From assembly GCA_002439665.1 (NCBI GenBank), contig DJPC01000052.1, positions 1,457 through 25,066 of the forward strand: 23,610 bases of DNA, written 5' to 3'. This DNA comes from Dialister sp. UBA6422. GTDB lineage: Bacteria > Bacillota > Negativicutes > Veillonellales > Dialisteraceae. Positions 7,051 through 14,659 of this stretch are shown in pieces. A program made the translations under genes and the position numbers. How positions within the stretch are numbered: the stretch's first letter is position 1; every line of letters begins with the position of its first letter. The notes beneath the pieces were generated by a model that was not told where the DNA came from, made no database searches, and saw nothing but the letters and a program-made list of their open reading frames with translations.

Positions 7051-8304
7051 TTAAGAGGTCATCGCTTTACAATTGCAATTTTTCTTAGAGTCTGATTTTT
7101 TGCCAATGCAAAGAGCACATAAGCCCCAAAAGCAGAAAGACACCGAGCGAGAGAATAGCACATGGTCTCCAATACTCATAACAGCCAAAGCCATAACCAT
7201 AAGAACTCCCCCAAGTCCTAGTGTTTTCTCAAAACTCCCCTCTCCATTTTTATATATTTGCCAACTAAAAATGCCTTGCAAAAAGAAAGTAGCCAAAAAG
7301 CAAAGCCCTCCAGGTATCCCCACTTCTGCGAGCATATTCAGATACATATCATGGGCATGAAAAATAAGAACATGGTCATCTTGAATGAAGAAATTATAGT
7401 CTGGATAAGCCAAAAAATAAGTTCCCCATCCAATTCCCAAAAAAGGATGCTCTTCAATCATGGCTCTTGTACTTTCCCACAAAGCAAAACGAAGACCTAC
7501 AGAGGTATCTTCTCCTGAAAAGAGTGACAGAAATCGTTCTGCAAGCTGTCCATGATACACCCCAATCATGATGGGAATCAAAAGAAATAAGAATCCAAAT
7601 CGTTTATCATAAAATAGTGTAAGCCCCAGTACAATGGCTGCTAGGCTCACCCAAGCTCCTCGGCAATAAGTGAGTGCTAAGCATATAAGAAGCACCAGAA
7701 GAATCACAGCGAATACGTATTTTCTACGCTTCATGTTTTCTCGTAAGAAAAAAGCGGTAAGGAGGCTAATCATCATGAGAAGATAAGCCCCTAGAAGGTT
7801 TGGATTTTCCAAAGTCGAATACATGCGTCGTTTCAGCAAAGGGAACCGCTCTGGATCCACCCAACTTTGTGCTGTCATATCGGCTGCCATATGTGCCACC
7901 TGGGCATACTGAAAAAAGCCAAAGCAGGCCACGCATATAGCACCAGCTAAAAAAGCATAAAGTGCCTTCTCTTTATCTTTCTCTGTGGTGATCGTTGAAA
8001 AAATAAGTAAATATAAAATGGCATACAAAAAAGGCTGAAAAGCCCAATTCAATAAAGAAAATACCATATCATGGGAAACAAAAGCAGAAGCAAAAGCGCA
8101 CCCTAAAAAAGCTACCGGAATCCCCCACCAGGGAGGAAGTTTCAATGAAACATCCCCTATAAAATGCCAATTCCCTATCCATAAAAAAATGGCAGGAATC
8201 AAAGCTACGTAGAAGAAATAAGGATCCAGTGGCAGCAAAAATAAGGTGCCATATAAGGTGTATAATATATGTTTTTTAGAGCACAATGCTCGAAAGGTAT
8301 TCAT
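7051..8304 (-). CDS. O-antigen ligase/polymerase (Wzy_C) family membrane protein
   Basis: A 417-residue polytopic inner-membrane protein with about ten to twelve hydrophobic helices. Members join O-antigen to lipid A-core (WaaL) or polymerise surface glycans (Wzy); sequence alone does not decide which. The Wzy_C signature is visible: TYCRGAWVSLAAIVLGL, then a periplasmic loop with GLRFALWESTRAMIEEHPFLGIGWGTYF and HAHDMYLNMLAEVGIPGG, the conserved Arg/His-bearing loop of the family. The C-terminus is a short lysine/serine-rich tail. The start follows AAAGAGGTCTTC. It appears to be a single-gene unit, isolated from other glycan genes, downstream of the ars operon terminator. Two TATATAATTA boxes upstream (within 8370-8425) are possible -10 elements. 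Being in a Negativicute, which has an LPS-bearing outer membrane, fits an O-antigen role. Confidence 0.85.
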   Translation of the reverse strand: MNTFRALCSKKHILYTLYGTLFLLPLDPYFFYVALIPAIFLWIGNWHFIGDVSLKLPPWWGIPVAFLGCAFASAFVSHDMVFSLLNWAFQPFLYAILYLLIFSTITTEKDKEKALYAFLAGAICVACFGFFQYAQVAHMAADMTAQSWVDPERFPLLKRRMYSTLENPNLLGAYLLMMISLLTAFFLRENMKRRKYVFAVILLVLLICLALTYCRGAWVSLAAIVLGLTLFYDKRFGFLFLLIPIMIGVYHGQLAERFLSLFSGEDTSVGLRFALWESTRAMIEEHPFLGIGWGTYFLAYPDYNFFIQDDHVLIFHAHDMYLNMLAEVGIPGGLCFLATFFLQGIFSWQIYKNGEGSFEKTLGLGGVLMVMALAVMSIGDHVLFSRSVSFCFWGLCALCIGKKSDSKKNCNCKAMTS

Positions 8305-8608
8305 GAAGACCTCTTTCCTATAATATCTGTTGAGTGGAAATGCAATCGATCAACGACTTATTGCCAGTTTTTATAATTATATAAGTAAAATAATAAATTA
8401 TCATGGTTTATTTACCTAATTATATAAGAGAGATTCCGTCAGAGCAAGAGGTGGAGTGTAAAGAAGGCTGATGATACTTTTTAGTTGTATTTCTCCTTTC
8501 CATTGGCTTTCATCTCTCAGTAATGATAAAAACAATTTGAGCCATAGAATCATTCTATGCACAATCATGATTCCAGGACACGTCATATGAATATTCGCTA
8601 AAGCACAC
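8305..8608. other. Gene-poor intergenic stretch upstream of the O-antigen ligase gene
   Basis: No convincing gene is seen. A TTG-initiated 64-codon minus-strand frame (8416-8610) has no ribosome binding site, starts inside the terminator and resembles nothing I know. The stretch contains a direct repeat TAATTATATAAG (around 8375 and 8413), which on the minus strand gives two TATATAATTA boxes, and a 17-bp palindrome CATAGAATCATTCTATG at 8543-8559 that could be an operator. Confidence 0.5.
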
Positions 8609-8643
8609 AAAAAAGAGCCTCCTTATGAGAAGACTCTTTTTTT
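8609..8643. terminator. Intrinsic terminator after the arsAB-larC-like operon
   Basis: An A-rich/T-rich hairpin with stem 8614-8637 (about 10 bp including two G-U pairs, 4-nt loop) is flanked by A6 and T7 runs. It lies 7 nt past the stop codon of the LarC-like gene and would work in both directions. Confidence 0.85.
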
Positions 8644-8649
8644 ATCCAT

Positions 8650-9429
8650 TTATAAATCCAATCCAGCCCCCATACCAAATACTTTCAGATGACGACTAAA
8701 AATGGATTCGCCGCGATCCTGAAAATACCCTAAGTACTCTGCCACAGTGCTATCACCAGTTGGTTTTTCCGCACTGGCGCTACCATAAGCGGTCTTATCG
8801 ATAAGGAATCGGCCATCCATAGGCATAAATCCAGCGGATAGACCTTCTAACATGGCAGCTGCAAAGGGATGAATATCTTCTGCACCAATCGGTTCCCCTA
8901 CAGTGGACCCAGCATCGGTTAAGATCTCCATCGTAGCTCTAGCTGACTCCGTGTTTCCTTCCTTTAAGGAAAAGGGAACAACGAAAAGACTTTCTACCTC
9001 TAAGTAGTCAAGGCAAGCCAAGAAAAGATAGAGTGAAATCAAATTTTCCTCACTCACACCAATACGGCGAAGGTCAATCACATTGGCTGCAATTTCATCT
9101 ACTGCATCAGAAGCCCCGCGGGTCAATGCAGAAAAGACTTTCCATCCTGTATCTTCCCAATCAGGCATTCCTTTATCACAGATCTGTTTCCACTCTTTAA
9201 ATAGATCTGCTTCTTTTAAAAGGAGCGGTTTCCTGCCTCTTGGCGGGATATGAAAATAATGAGCCGAAATCTGTGCTTTAGGATTGGGCTTTTCAATGAA
9301 ATCACATGCAATCCCAGCATCAGACAATTTTGATTTCAGATACACAGTGGGTACTCCCATATCAATGAGCGCCCCAATCATCATATCTGCAGTGAGTTTT
9401 CCATAACACCGTATAAAAAGTGCTTTCAT
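8650..9429 (-). CDS. Short LarC/DUF111-like protein (nickel-insertion family) in the cobamide lower-ligand operon
   Basis: The N-terminus MKALFIRCYGKLTADMMIGALIDMGVP matches the start of LarC, the CTP-dependent cyclometallase that inserts nickel into the lactate racemase pincer cofactor, including the conserved DM and GALxDxGVP. Later parts resemble it weakly: CLDYLEVESLFVVPFSLKEG, an ATMEILTDAGSTVGEPIG stretch and IHPFAAAMLEG. At 259 residues it is much shorter than LarC (about 400), and it lacks the His-rich segment and the C-terminal domain, so nickel insertion is doubtful. It starts in a TGATG overlap with arsB; GTG 9432 is an alternative one codon upstream. The operon position suggests a role in cobamide lower-ligand or nicotinate-nucleotide metabolism, which is inference. 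No larA, larB or larE is in the window. Confidence 0.7.
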   Translation of the reverse strand: MKALFIRCYGKLTADMMIGALIDMGVPTVYLKSKLSDAGIACDFIEKPNPKAQISAHYFHIPPRGRKPLLLKEADLFKEWKQICDKGMPDWEDTGWKVFSALTRGASDAVDEIAANVIDLRRIGVSEENLISLYLFLACLDYLEVESLFVVPFSLKEGNTESARATMEILTDAGSTVGEPIGAEDIHPFAAAMLEGLSAGFMPMDGRFLIDKTAYGSASAEKPTGDSTVAEYLGYFQDRGESIFSRHLKVFGMGAGLDL

Positions 9430-10451
9430 CACTTCACGTCCTCTCTTTGTCGACCTTTCCCTGGACCATCTTCGGCGACTGCTACACCAGCGCTGCCAAA
9501 GGTTTTCATCTGGTTCAGCATATCAATAGCTGCATCTAACAGTGATAATCCCAAGGCAGAGCCATACCCTTCTGCTTCTGTAAAGTCATAGTGCAAAAAG
9601 GCTTTCATTCCCAATTTTTGCATTTCCATCTGATGAATGGGTTCTTCGTAATAGACGGAAGGGAATATGTAATTTTTAATGTCTGGATATACAGTCACTG
9701 CGGCTAACACAGCGGCTCCTGTTACGGCATTATCAAAAACTACCATAATGCCCTCTCTAGCAGCCTGAACCACCAAACCAAACAGTGCTGCAATTTCTGT
9801 AGACCCCACTTGTGCTAAAGTACCCACCGGATCTTTAGAAAAGTCACCTACATCTGATAGACGAAGCGCAAATCCACTTTTAGCCGATGCCTTTTGTAAA
9901 TCTTCTTTCATAATAGCGGTAGTCACAGCTAAAGCGGAAAGCATGGATCTTTCTCCAATATTTCCTAAACCGACCACTTGTACCCCCTGGGAAGCCAAGG
10001 TCTTTCCCACTGACATACCGATCGAAATAGCTCCCGCTACCACTTCATCATCCATAGCAGGATGACCTTGATGAGTCCCATGAATCAGCTTCTTAGACAA
10101 TACCCCTTCTATATCAGATGTATCTTTTTCAAGCCCGACATCCACCAAATAAACAGGTGCATCCATCTGCCGTGCTAAGACATTAACAGGCCCATATCCT
10201 TGTGCCACCAGTTTCATTTCATCATGAGAGAGCTGTCCCTTGGTCTTGTTTTCACCATCAACAGCTGTATCTCCCCCAAAAATGACAAGTGCTTTAGAGA
10301 GGTAAGAAGGCTTCACTTCCCCAGTGATCCCTGCTATACGGACAGCCATATCCTCCAAACGCCCCAATGAATGAAGCGGCTTAATCAGATTATCCACGTA
10401 GAGCTGACAGGCATCCATAACTTCTTTTTGTAATACTGGAATCTGACTCAT
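9429..10451 (-). CDS. arsB: CobT-family phosphoribosyltransferase paralogue, likely ArsB subunit (degenerate active site)
   Basis: A 340-residue CobT-family protein. CobT makes alpha-ribazole phosphate from nicotinate mononucleotide and dimethylbenzimidazole; the ArsAB heterodimer of Sporomusa also activates phenol and p-cresol for phenolyl cobamides. The N-terminal signature NLIKPLHSLGRLEDMA (21-36) is clear. The catalytic GEM..NTT motif is replaced by GLGNIGERSMLSA (161-173), so the first catalytic Glu aligns with Gly163. The KVGGFE block is QVGSTE. The C-terminal Glu survives as E294 in EAEGYGSAL. Losing one catalytic Glu beside an intact paralogue is what a heterodimer would show. The start ATG 10451 overlaps the arsA stop by one base (TAATG) behind GGGGGTGAAAGC, implying translational coupling. 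Which Sporomusa subunit each gene matches should be checked by alignment. Confidence 0.8.
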   Translation of the reverse strand: MSQIPVLQKEVMDACQLYVDNLIKPLHSLGRLEDMAVRIAGITGEVKPSYLSKALVIFGGDTAVDGENKTKGQLSHDEMKLVAQGYGPVNVLARQMDAPVYLVDVGLEKDTSDIEGVLSKKLIHGTHQGHPAMDDEVVAGAISIGMSVGKTLASQGVQVVGLGNIGERSMLSALAVTTAIMKEDLQKASAKSGFALRLSDVGDFSKDPVGTLAQVGSTEIAALFGLVVQAAREGIMVVFDNAVTGAAVLAAVTVYPDIKNYIFPSVYYEEPIHQMEMQKLGMKAFLHYDFTEAEGYGSALGLSLLDAAIDMLNQMKTFGSAGVAVAEDGPGKGRQREDVK

Positions 10452-11503
10452 TATGCTTTCACCCCCGCTTCTTCTTTTGTGGCACATTCTTTATATACAG
10501 ACAATGCCATATCCAACATTTTTTTCTGAATTCCTGCACCAATAGATTCCCCTAAGCGGAAATCCAAATCAATATATTCAGTAAGTCCTAATGCAGCCAG
10601 TGATTTTTTATGAGCTTGTTCCAAAGACAAATGGGACGCCATCAGATAATGCACCACATCGGGATACAGTGCTTTGGCAATGAAAGCACTGGCAGTGGTA
10701 TTAAATCCATCAATGATTGTCAGAGCATGATTGGCAGCAGCTCCTAAAATAACACCTGTCAGACAACCAAATTCAAATCCGCCTACTTTAGATAGTACAT
10801 CCAAACCATCCGTGGGATCGGGATGATTTACATCCATCGCTTTCTGTACAATTTCTATTTTATGAATCAATCTTTCATCAGAAATATTGGTGCCTCGTCC
10901 AGTCACTTCCATGGCATTCCAATGATTGAAAGCACCTAAAATGCAAGCAGAAGATGTGGTATTGGAAATAGCCATTTCACCAATAGTAAAGACTTTATAC
11001 CCTTCCTTAGCTTTTTCATTGGCAATTTCAATGCCCACTTCAATAGAACGGATAGCTTCGCCTCTGGTCATAGCTGGTCCTTCAGCAATATCCTTTGTTC
11101 CCCAAGCAATTTTACGGTCCAAAAGATTGGGTGTACCAGACATATCATGATTGATACCTACATCGACTACCACCATATCCATATTAGAATAGTAAGCCAT
11201 CGCATTGGCAGAAGCCCCTTTGGCTACCACATACGCTCTGGTCATACCTACCGTAGTTTCCTGAGGATAAGCTGACACGCCTTCTTTATATACCCCATGG
11301 TCACTACAAGCAATCACCATGCATCCCTTAGGAATATCTGGCATGGTGTCTCCTGTGACTCCAATATATTGAGTCACCATATCTTCCATTTTCCCCAGAT
11401 TTCCCATACCTAGATAGAGGTCACTCCACCGTTTTCCTGCTGTTTCCATGGCGCCCTGATATAGCGGCTGAATCTCATTCAGTGTTTCATCTAATAAGCC
11501 CAT
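10451..11503 (-). CDS. arsA: CobT-family nicotinate-nucleotide phosphoribosyltransferase, likely ArsA subunit (intact active site)
   Basis: A 350-residue CobT homologue that transfers phosphoribose from nicotinate mononucleotide to the future cobamide lower ligand. E176 (TIGEMAISNTT), K215 (RLIHKIEIV) and E319 (FRLGESIGA) have exactly the spacing of E174, K213 and E317 of enteric CobT, so the catalytic set appears complete. KVGGFEFGCLTGVILGAAANH and IDGFNTTASAFIAKALYPDVVHYLMASH are further CobT blocks. ATG 11503 is chosen because it follows AGGAGG; an in-frame ATG at 11518 lies upstream of that site. With the degenerate paralogue directly downstream, the pair looks like ArsAB, known from Sporomusa ovata and Veillonella, rather than a lone CobT. 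The gene is the first of a three-gene overlapping operon with a very short leader. Confidence 0.88.
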   Translation of the reverse strand: MGLLDETLNEIQPLYQGAMETAGKRWSDLYLGMGNLGKMEDMVTQYIGVTGDTMPDIPKGCMVIACSDHGVYKEGVSAYPQETTVGMTRAYVVAKGASANAMAYYSNMDMVVVDVGINHDMSGTPNLLDRKIAWGTKDIAEGPAMTRGEAIRSIEVGIEIANEKAKEGYKVFTIGEMAISNTTSSACILGAFNHWNAMEVTGRGTNISDERLIHKIEIVQKAMDVNHPDPTDGLDVLSKVGGFEFGCLTGVILGAAANHALTIIDGFNTTASAFIAKALYPDVVHYLMASHLSLEQAHKKSLAALGLTEYIDLDFRLGESIGAGIQKKMLDMALSVYKECATKEEAGVKA

Positions 11504-11526
11504 GATGCCTCCTAACATTTTGAATT

Positions 11527-11535
11527 ATTATACCA
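11527..11535 (-). promoter_or_regulatory. Extended -10 promoter of the arsA operon
   Basis: On the minus strand TGGTATAAT is a perfect TGn-extended -10 box; no good -35 is seen. The start site would lie about 15 nt before arsA, too close for any riboswitch. A second TATAAT at 11603-11598, preceded directly by GTTATCTATG, may be an upstream promoter with a leader of about 90 nt. Confidence 0.65.
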
Positions 11536-11605
11536 CAATTAACATTCTTTTAAAAATAAAAGTGATGTGTGTAACTATACAAATACAAATATGATCTCAT
11601 TATAA

Positions 11606-11751
11606 CATAGATAACTAAAGAACACGGATGAATACTTTCTGCTCCTGAAAATCCCATCTCTTCATCAAATAATATAAAATCTATTTTTTATACATACATT
11701 TTAAATTCAGTTATCATTATGTATAAAAGGTAAAAAATATCGTTATCTATG
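11606..11751. promoter_or_regulatory. Repeated GTTATCTATG boxes between the divergent arsA and aldehyde dehydrogenase promoters
   Basis: The 10-mer GTTATCTATG occurs at 11742-11751 on the plus strand, just upstream of the dehydrogenase -35 box, and at 11615-11606 on the minus strand, touching a possible arsA -10 box. A partial third copy, GTTATC, is at 11710-11715. The two full copies are oriented alike relative to each divergent transcript, which suggests a shared regulator. Confidence 0.4.
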
Positions 11752-11760
11752 AATCACTGA

Positions 11761-11788
11761 TTGCATTTTAGATTTTTATGGCTATAAT
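11761..11788 (+). promoter_or_regulatory. Promoter of the aldehyde dehydrogenase gene
   Basis: TTGCAT (11761-11766) and TATAAT (11783-11788) are separated by 16 nt, giving a predicted start near 11795 and a leader of about 190 nt. Confidence 0.75.
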
Positions 11789-11795
11789 AAGAATC

Positions 11796-11872
11796 AGGCA
11801 GCAATCCTGCTATATAATTTCATACCATTTCAATGAAGAGAGCTGCCTTCTATTTAAGTGCGGCTCTTTTTT
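11796..11872 (+). promoter_or_regulatory. Attenuator-like leader or short RNA before the aldehyde dehydrogenase
   Basis: The terminator hairpin AGAGCTGC (11839-11846) / GCGGCTCT (11860-11867) has 8 bp including one G-U pair, a 13-nt loop and a following T-run. AGGCAGC at 11796-11802 can instead pair with GCTGCCT at 11842-11848, which covers the terminator's 5' arm and would act as antiterminator. The terminator lies inside the leader, so either a signal controls read-through or a short RNA of about 80 nt is made. A 32-codon frame begins at ATG 11833 and runs through the hairpin, but has no ribosome binding site. Confidence 0.55.
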
Positions 11873-11982
11873 ATGCCATACAAAATGAGAGGTCAGAAAG
11901 GTTTTACATCAATATATTTGACCATAAATAATGATTTTCTTATTTTGCACATTGTATTGCATGAAACAAAGGAAGGTGTTTG

Positions 11983-13407
11983 ATGATGGATTTTACAAAA
12001 ATGTACATCAATGGGAAATGGGTCCCTGGAGCTTCCGGTGATTTCATCGAAGTAGAAAACCCAGCCACTATGCAGAAATTTGCTAAAGTCCCTGCTGGTA
12101 ATGCAGTGGATATCGACAAAGCAGCCAAAGCCGCTCATGATGCATTTCCAGCATGGGCTGCTACACCACTTTCTAAACGTATTGCTTTGATGGAAAAATT
12201 CCTTACTATTTTCAAGAGTCAGGAAGATGAACTCATCGATATCACCATCAAAGAATTAGGATCTCCTTATAATTTCACCAAATCTTCTCAGGTAGAATAT
12301 CAATATGTAAGAACTCGTTCCTACATAGACCTCGCCCCTAGCGTCCCGATGGTAGAAAAAATGGCTGAATCTACTACTTATAGAGAACCAATCGGCGTCA
12401 TCGGATGTATCACTCCTTGGAATTATCCACTAGGACAGGTCATTCAGAAAATCATCCCTGCTATGCTCATGGGGAATACAGTCATCTTGAAACCTAGCCA
12501 GCATACCCCTCTATCCTCCTACTACCTAGCGGATGCCTTTGAAAAAGCAGGCTTCCCGAAAGGTGTATTCAATCTAGTCACTGGACGCGGCGGCGAGGTA
12601 GGTAATGCCATGTCTTCTCACCCACTGGTCAATATGATTTCCTTTACTGGTTCTACATCGGGCGGTGTGACCGTAGCTAAACATGCTTTGGAAAGTGTAA
12701 AGCATATCAGCTTGGAACTGGGCGGTAAATCACCTTATGTCATTCTCCCGCTGGCTGACCACGATTACAGCGAACCGATCCGCCTGTGCTTCAATAGCAT
12801 TTTCCTGAATTCTGGGCAGACCTGCACGGCATTTTCCCGTCTGCTCATTCCAGAAAGTGAAAAAGATGTCATTGAAAAGCAGCTTGTAGAAATCGCCAAG
12901 GAATACACGGTAGGTGATCCCACTAGCCATGATGTAAAATTGGGACCTGTATCTTCCATCCAGCAGTTCAATAAGATTTCTTCTTACATTCAGAAAGGCA
13001 TTGACGAAGGTGCTACATTGTTAGTCGGTGGACTTCCTAAATCCCATGACCATGGCTATTATATCCAGCCTACCATCTTCACCAATGTAAAGAATGATAT
13101 GGATATCGCTCAGAATGAAATCTTCGGACCTGTCCTTTGTGTTATCACCTATAAAGATACGGATGATGCTGTGGCCATTGCCAATGATACCCACTATGGT
13201 CTAAATGCAGGTGTTTATGGCAAGAAAGAGGATGCCATCGCTGTGGCTCATCGCATCGAAGCCGGTAACGTATATATCAATGCCAGCCCACGTGATACAG
13301 CAGCTCCTTTTGGTGGCTATAAAGAAAGCGGCTTAGGTCGTGAAGGCGGCGTCTATGGTATGATTGAATTCACCCAGCAGAAAGCTCTATTTGATACCGG
13401 AAAATAA
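11983..13407 (+). CDS. NAD(P)+-dependent aldehyde dehydrogenase
   Basis: A 474-residue aldehyde dehydrogenase superfamily enzyme that oxidises an aldehyde to the acid through a thiohemiacetal. The oxyanion Asn lies in CITPWNYPLGQVIQKI, the cofactor motif is SFTGSTSGG, the general base is Glu245 in ISLELGGKSPYV and the nucleophile is Cys281 in LNSGQTCTAF. EIFGPVLCVI and PFGGYKESGLGREGG complete the family pattern. Length is normal, so this is a non-acylating enzyme; the substrate is unknown. ATG 11983 is chosen because it sits 6 nt after AAAGGAAGG; ATG 11986 and TTG 11980 are alternatives. The gene is transcribed divergently from the ars operon, has its own promoter and attenuator-like leader, and ends in a strong terminator, so it forms a single-gene unit. 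Confidence 0.93.
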   Translation: MMDFTKMYINGKWVPGASGDFIEVENPATMQKFAKVPAGNAVDIDKAAKAAHDAFPAWAATPLSKRIALMEKFLTIFKSQEDELIDITIKELGSPYNFTKSSQVEYQYVRTRSYIDLAPSVPMVEKMAESTTYREPIGVIGCITPWNYPLGQVIQKIIPAMLMGNTVILKPSQHTPLSSYYLADAFEKAGFPKGVFNLVTGRGGEVGNAMSSHPLVNMISFTGSTSGGVTVAKHALESVKHISLELGGKSPYVILPLADHDYSEPIRLCFNSIFLNSGQTCTAFSRLLIPESEKDVIEKQLVEIAKEYTVGDPTSHDVKLGPVSSIQQFNKISSYIQKGIDEGATLLVGGLPKSHDHGYYIQPTIFTNVKNDMDIAQNEIFGPVLCVITYKDTDDAVAIANDTHYGLNAGVYGKKEDAIAVAHRIEAGNVYINASPRDTAAPFGGYKESGLGREGGVYGMIEFTQQKALFDTGK

Positions 13408-13440
13408 AGTCAATAATCACTCGTAACGCGCAAGTGAATC

Positions 13441-13480
13441 AAAAGGATCAGAGAGACTAAAAACTCTCTGATCCTTTTTT
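13441..13480 (+). terminator. Intrinsic terminator of the aldehyde dehydrogenase gene
   Basis: A perfect 11-bp stem (GGATCAGAGAG 13445-13455, CTCTCTGATCC 13464-13474) with an 8-nt loop is followed by T6; flanking A and T runs extend the stem. Confidence 0.95.
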
Positions 13481-14010
13481 GTATGTGTAAGCTAATCCAA
13501 TGGATGGGTAGCCGTTGATGATTAGAAATCCAAACGCCCTTGGTTTCTCTACTAAAAATTTAGAAAATAATATAACACTAAGACGTGTAAAACAAAAATC
13601 TCCTGCGATGGTACATGATAGAAGAGAAAATAAAGCTTCTCTTAAGAGCCAAAACTTCTACTACTTGCTTACATCTTCTTTATATATGAATCCTAGGAGA
13701 AGAAGATATGAGTAAAAAGTAGAAAAAGAGGCGGATATCCAAAGCTTTATTTTCCTCTTCTCTCACCAGACCCGGCCGGATGGTGAGAAGCAAAATACCA
13801 ATCAAATAGGTACAGTGACCGCAAATCAATTGATTAAGCTATGCTGGATTCTCTTGGACGACAAACCGTAGCACGAAGTTTAGCCCTTTTGGACATGAAC
13901 CGTGAAATGTGCTGGTGCCTGATTCCCTGGTCTCACTTCATAGAAATCATACCTCATTGTGGAAACTGTGCCTTTTGATCATGGAAGAAATCAGATTTTT
14001 CTCTCATCTC
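13481..14010. other. Gene-poor stretch with a GC-rich hairpin and possible decayed coding remnants
   Basis: No gene with a credible ribosome binding site is seen over about 530 bases. A hairpin at 13761-13788 (TCTCACCA / TGGTGAGA, 8 bp) encloses the GC-rich palindrome CCGGCCGG. A 12-bp palindrome AATCAATTGATT is at 13824-13835. A 45-codon frame at 13841-13978 (ending HCGNCAF) and a partly overlapping frame containing NQLIKLCWILLDDKP look protein-like but broken, and may be remnants of a lost gene. A 66-codon frame at 13515-13715 is unconvincing. Confidence 0.45.
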
Positions 14011-14011
14011 A

Positions 14012-14040
14012 TCATGGTATAATAAAGAAAAAGGAGGAAC
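14012..14040 (+). promoter_or_regulatory. Extended -10 promoter and ribosome binding site of the DUF2939 gene
   Basis: TGGTATAAT (14015-14023) is a TGn-extended -10 box; AAAGGAGGAAC follows directly, leaving a leader of only about 15 nt. Confidence 0.7.
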
Positions 14041-14044
14041 TTCT

Positions 14045-14632
14045 ATGAATCAATGGCTAAAAAAAGGATTGCTAAGTCTCCTTATCATTGTAATGGCTGG
14101 AGTGGGATGGTATTTCTTATATTGGCAAAATACCCCTGCTTACGCAGCTGGCGAAATCCAGCAGGCAGTGCAAAAAAAGGACTGGGATCTTTTCCAAAAA
14201 CGAGTGGATATGGAAAAAGTCTATACCTATGCCTTAGATGATATCCTAGCAGCGCTAAACGCAGATGGTAAGCCGGAGGATAAACTAGCTGCTTCCTTGA
14301 TAAAAAGCATCAAAAAAGAAGTGGTAAAAGAACTCGTGAGGCAAACAGAAATCCAATTTCAAAGCAAAGCTCCCACTTCCAAATCCTTGTTAGATAAGCC
14401 AGTAAAAACTCTTACTGCTTATGTAGGCTCCTCTTACCTTTCATTGACTGATATTTTCCAAGTGAAAGAAGAGAATGGTAAAGCCATGGCTTATGTAAAT
14501 CTCCATGATAATAAGTTAAATAAAGACTTCACTTGGCAAGTACAATTAGAAAAAGACGTGAACGGCAACTGGACAGCTACGAGAATTGTGAATTTGAGAG
14601 AATACTTGGAAGAGAGAAAAGATCCCCTATAG
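14045..14632 (+). CDS. DUF2939-type membrane-anchored protein of unknown function
   Basis: A 195-residue protein with a short basic N-terminus (MNQWLKK) and one hydrophobic segment at about 8-27, which acts as a signal anchor; no lipobox is present. The rest should face the periplasm. The segment NTPAYAAGEIQQAVQKKDWDLFQKRVD after the anchor is the pattern of DUF2939 proteins (a short ordered repeat around alternating Ala and a VD motif). The C-terminal half is predicted mixed alpha/beta with charged linkers and ends LREYLEERKDPL. The start is fixed by the promoter and ribosome binding site directly upstream. It is a single-gene unit convergent with rlmI. No function is known for the family. 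Confidence 0.8.
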   Translation: MNQWLKKGLLSLLIIVMAGVGWYFLYWQNTPAYAAGEIQQAVQKKDWDLFQKRVDMEKVYTYALDDILAALNADGKPEDKLAASLIKSIKKEVVKELVRQTEIQFQSKAPTSKSLLDKPVKTLTAYVGSSYLSLTDIFQVKEENGKAMAYVNLHDNKLNKDFTWQVQLEKDVNGNWTATRIVNLREYLEERKDPL

Positions 14633-14659
14633 AAAGAGTAAAAGGCTCTAAAAAATATA

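Noticed and set aside
8416-8610. 64-codon minus-strand frame between the ligase and the LarC-like gene
   Set aside because: It starts with TTG inside a terminator, has no ribosome binding site and matches no family I know.
11527-11620. Riboswitch upstream of arsA
   Set aside because: The best promoter leaves only about 15 nt of leader, and even the upstream alternative gives about 90 A+T-rich nt with none of the cobalamin riboswitch boxes.
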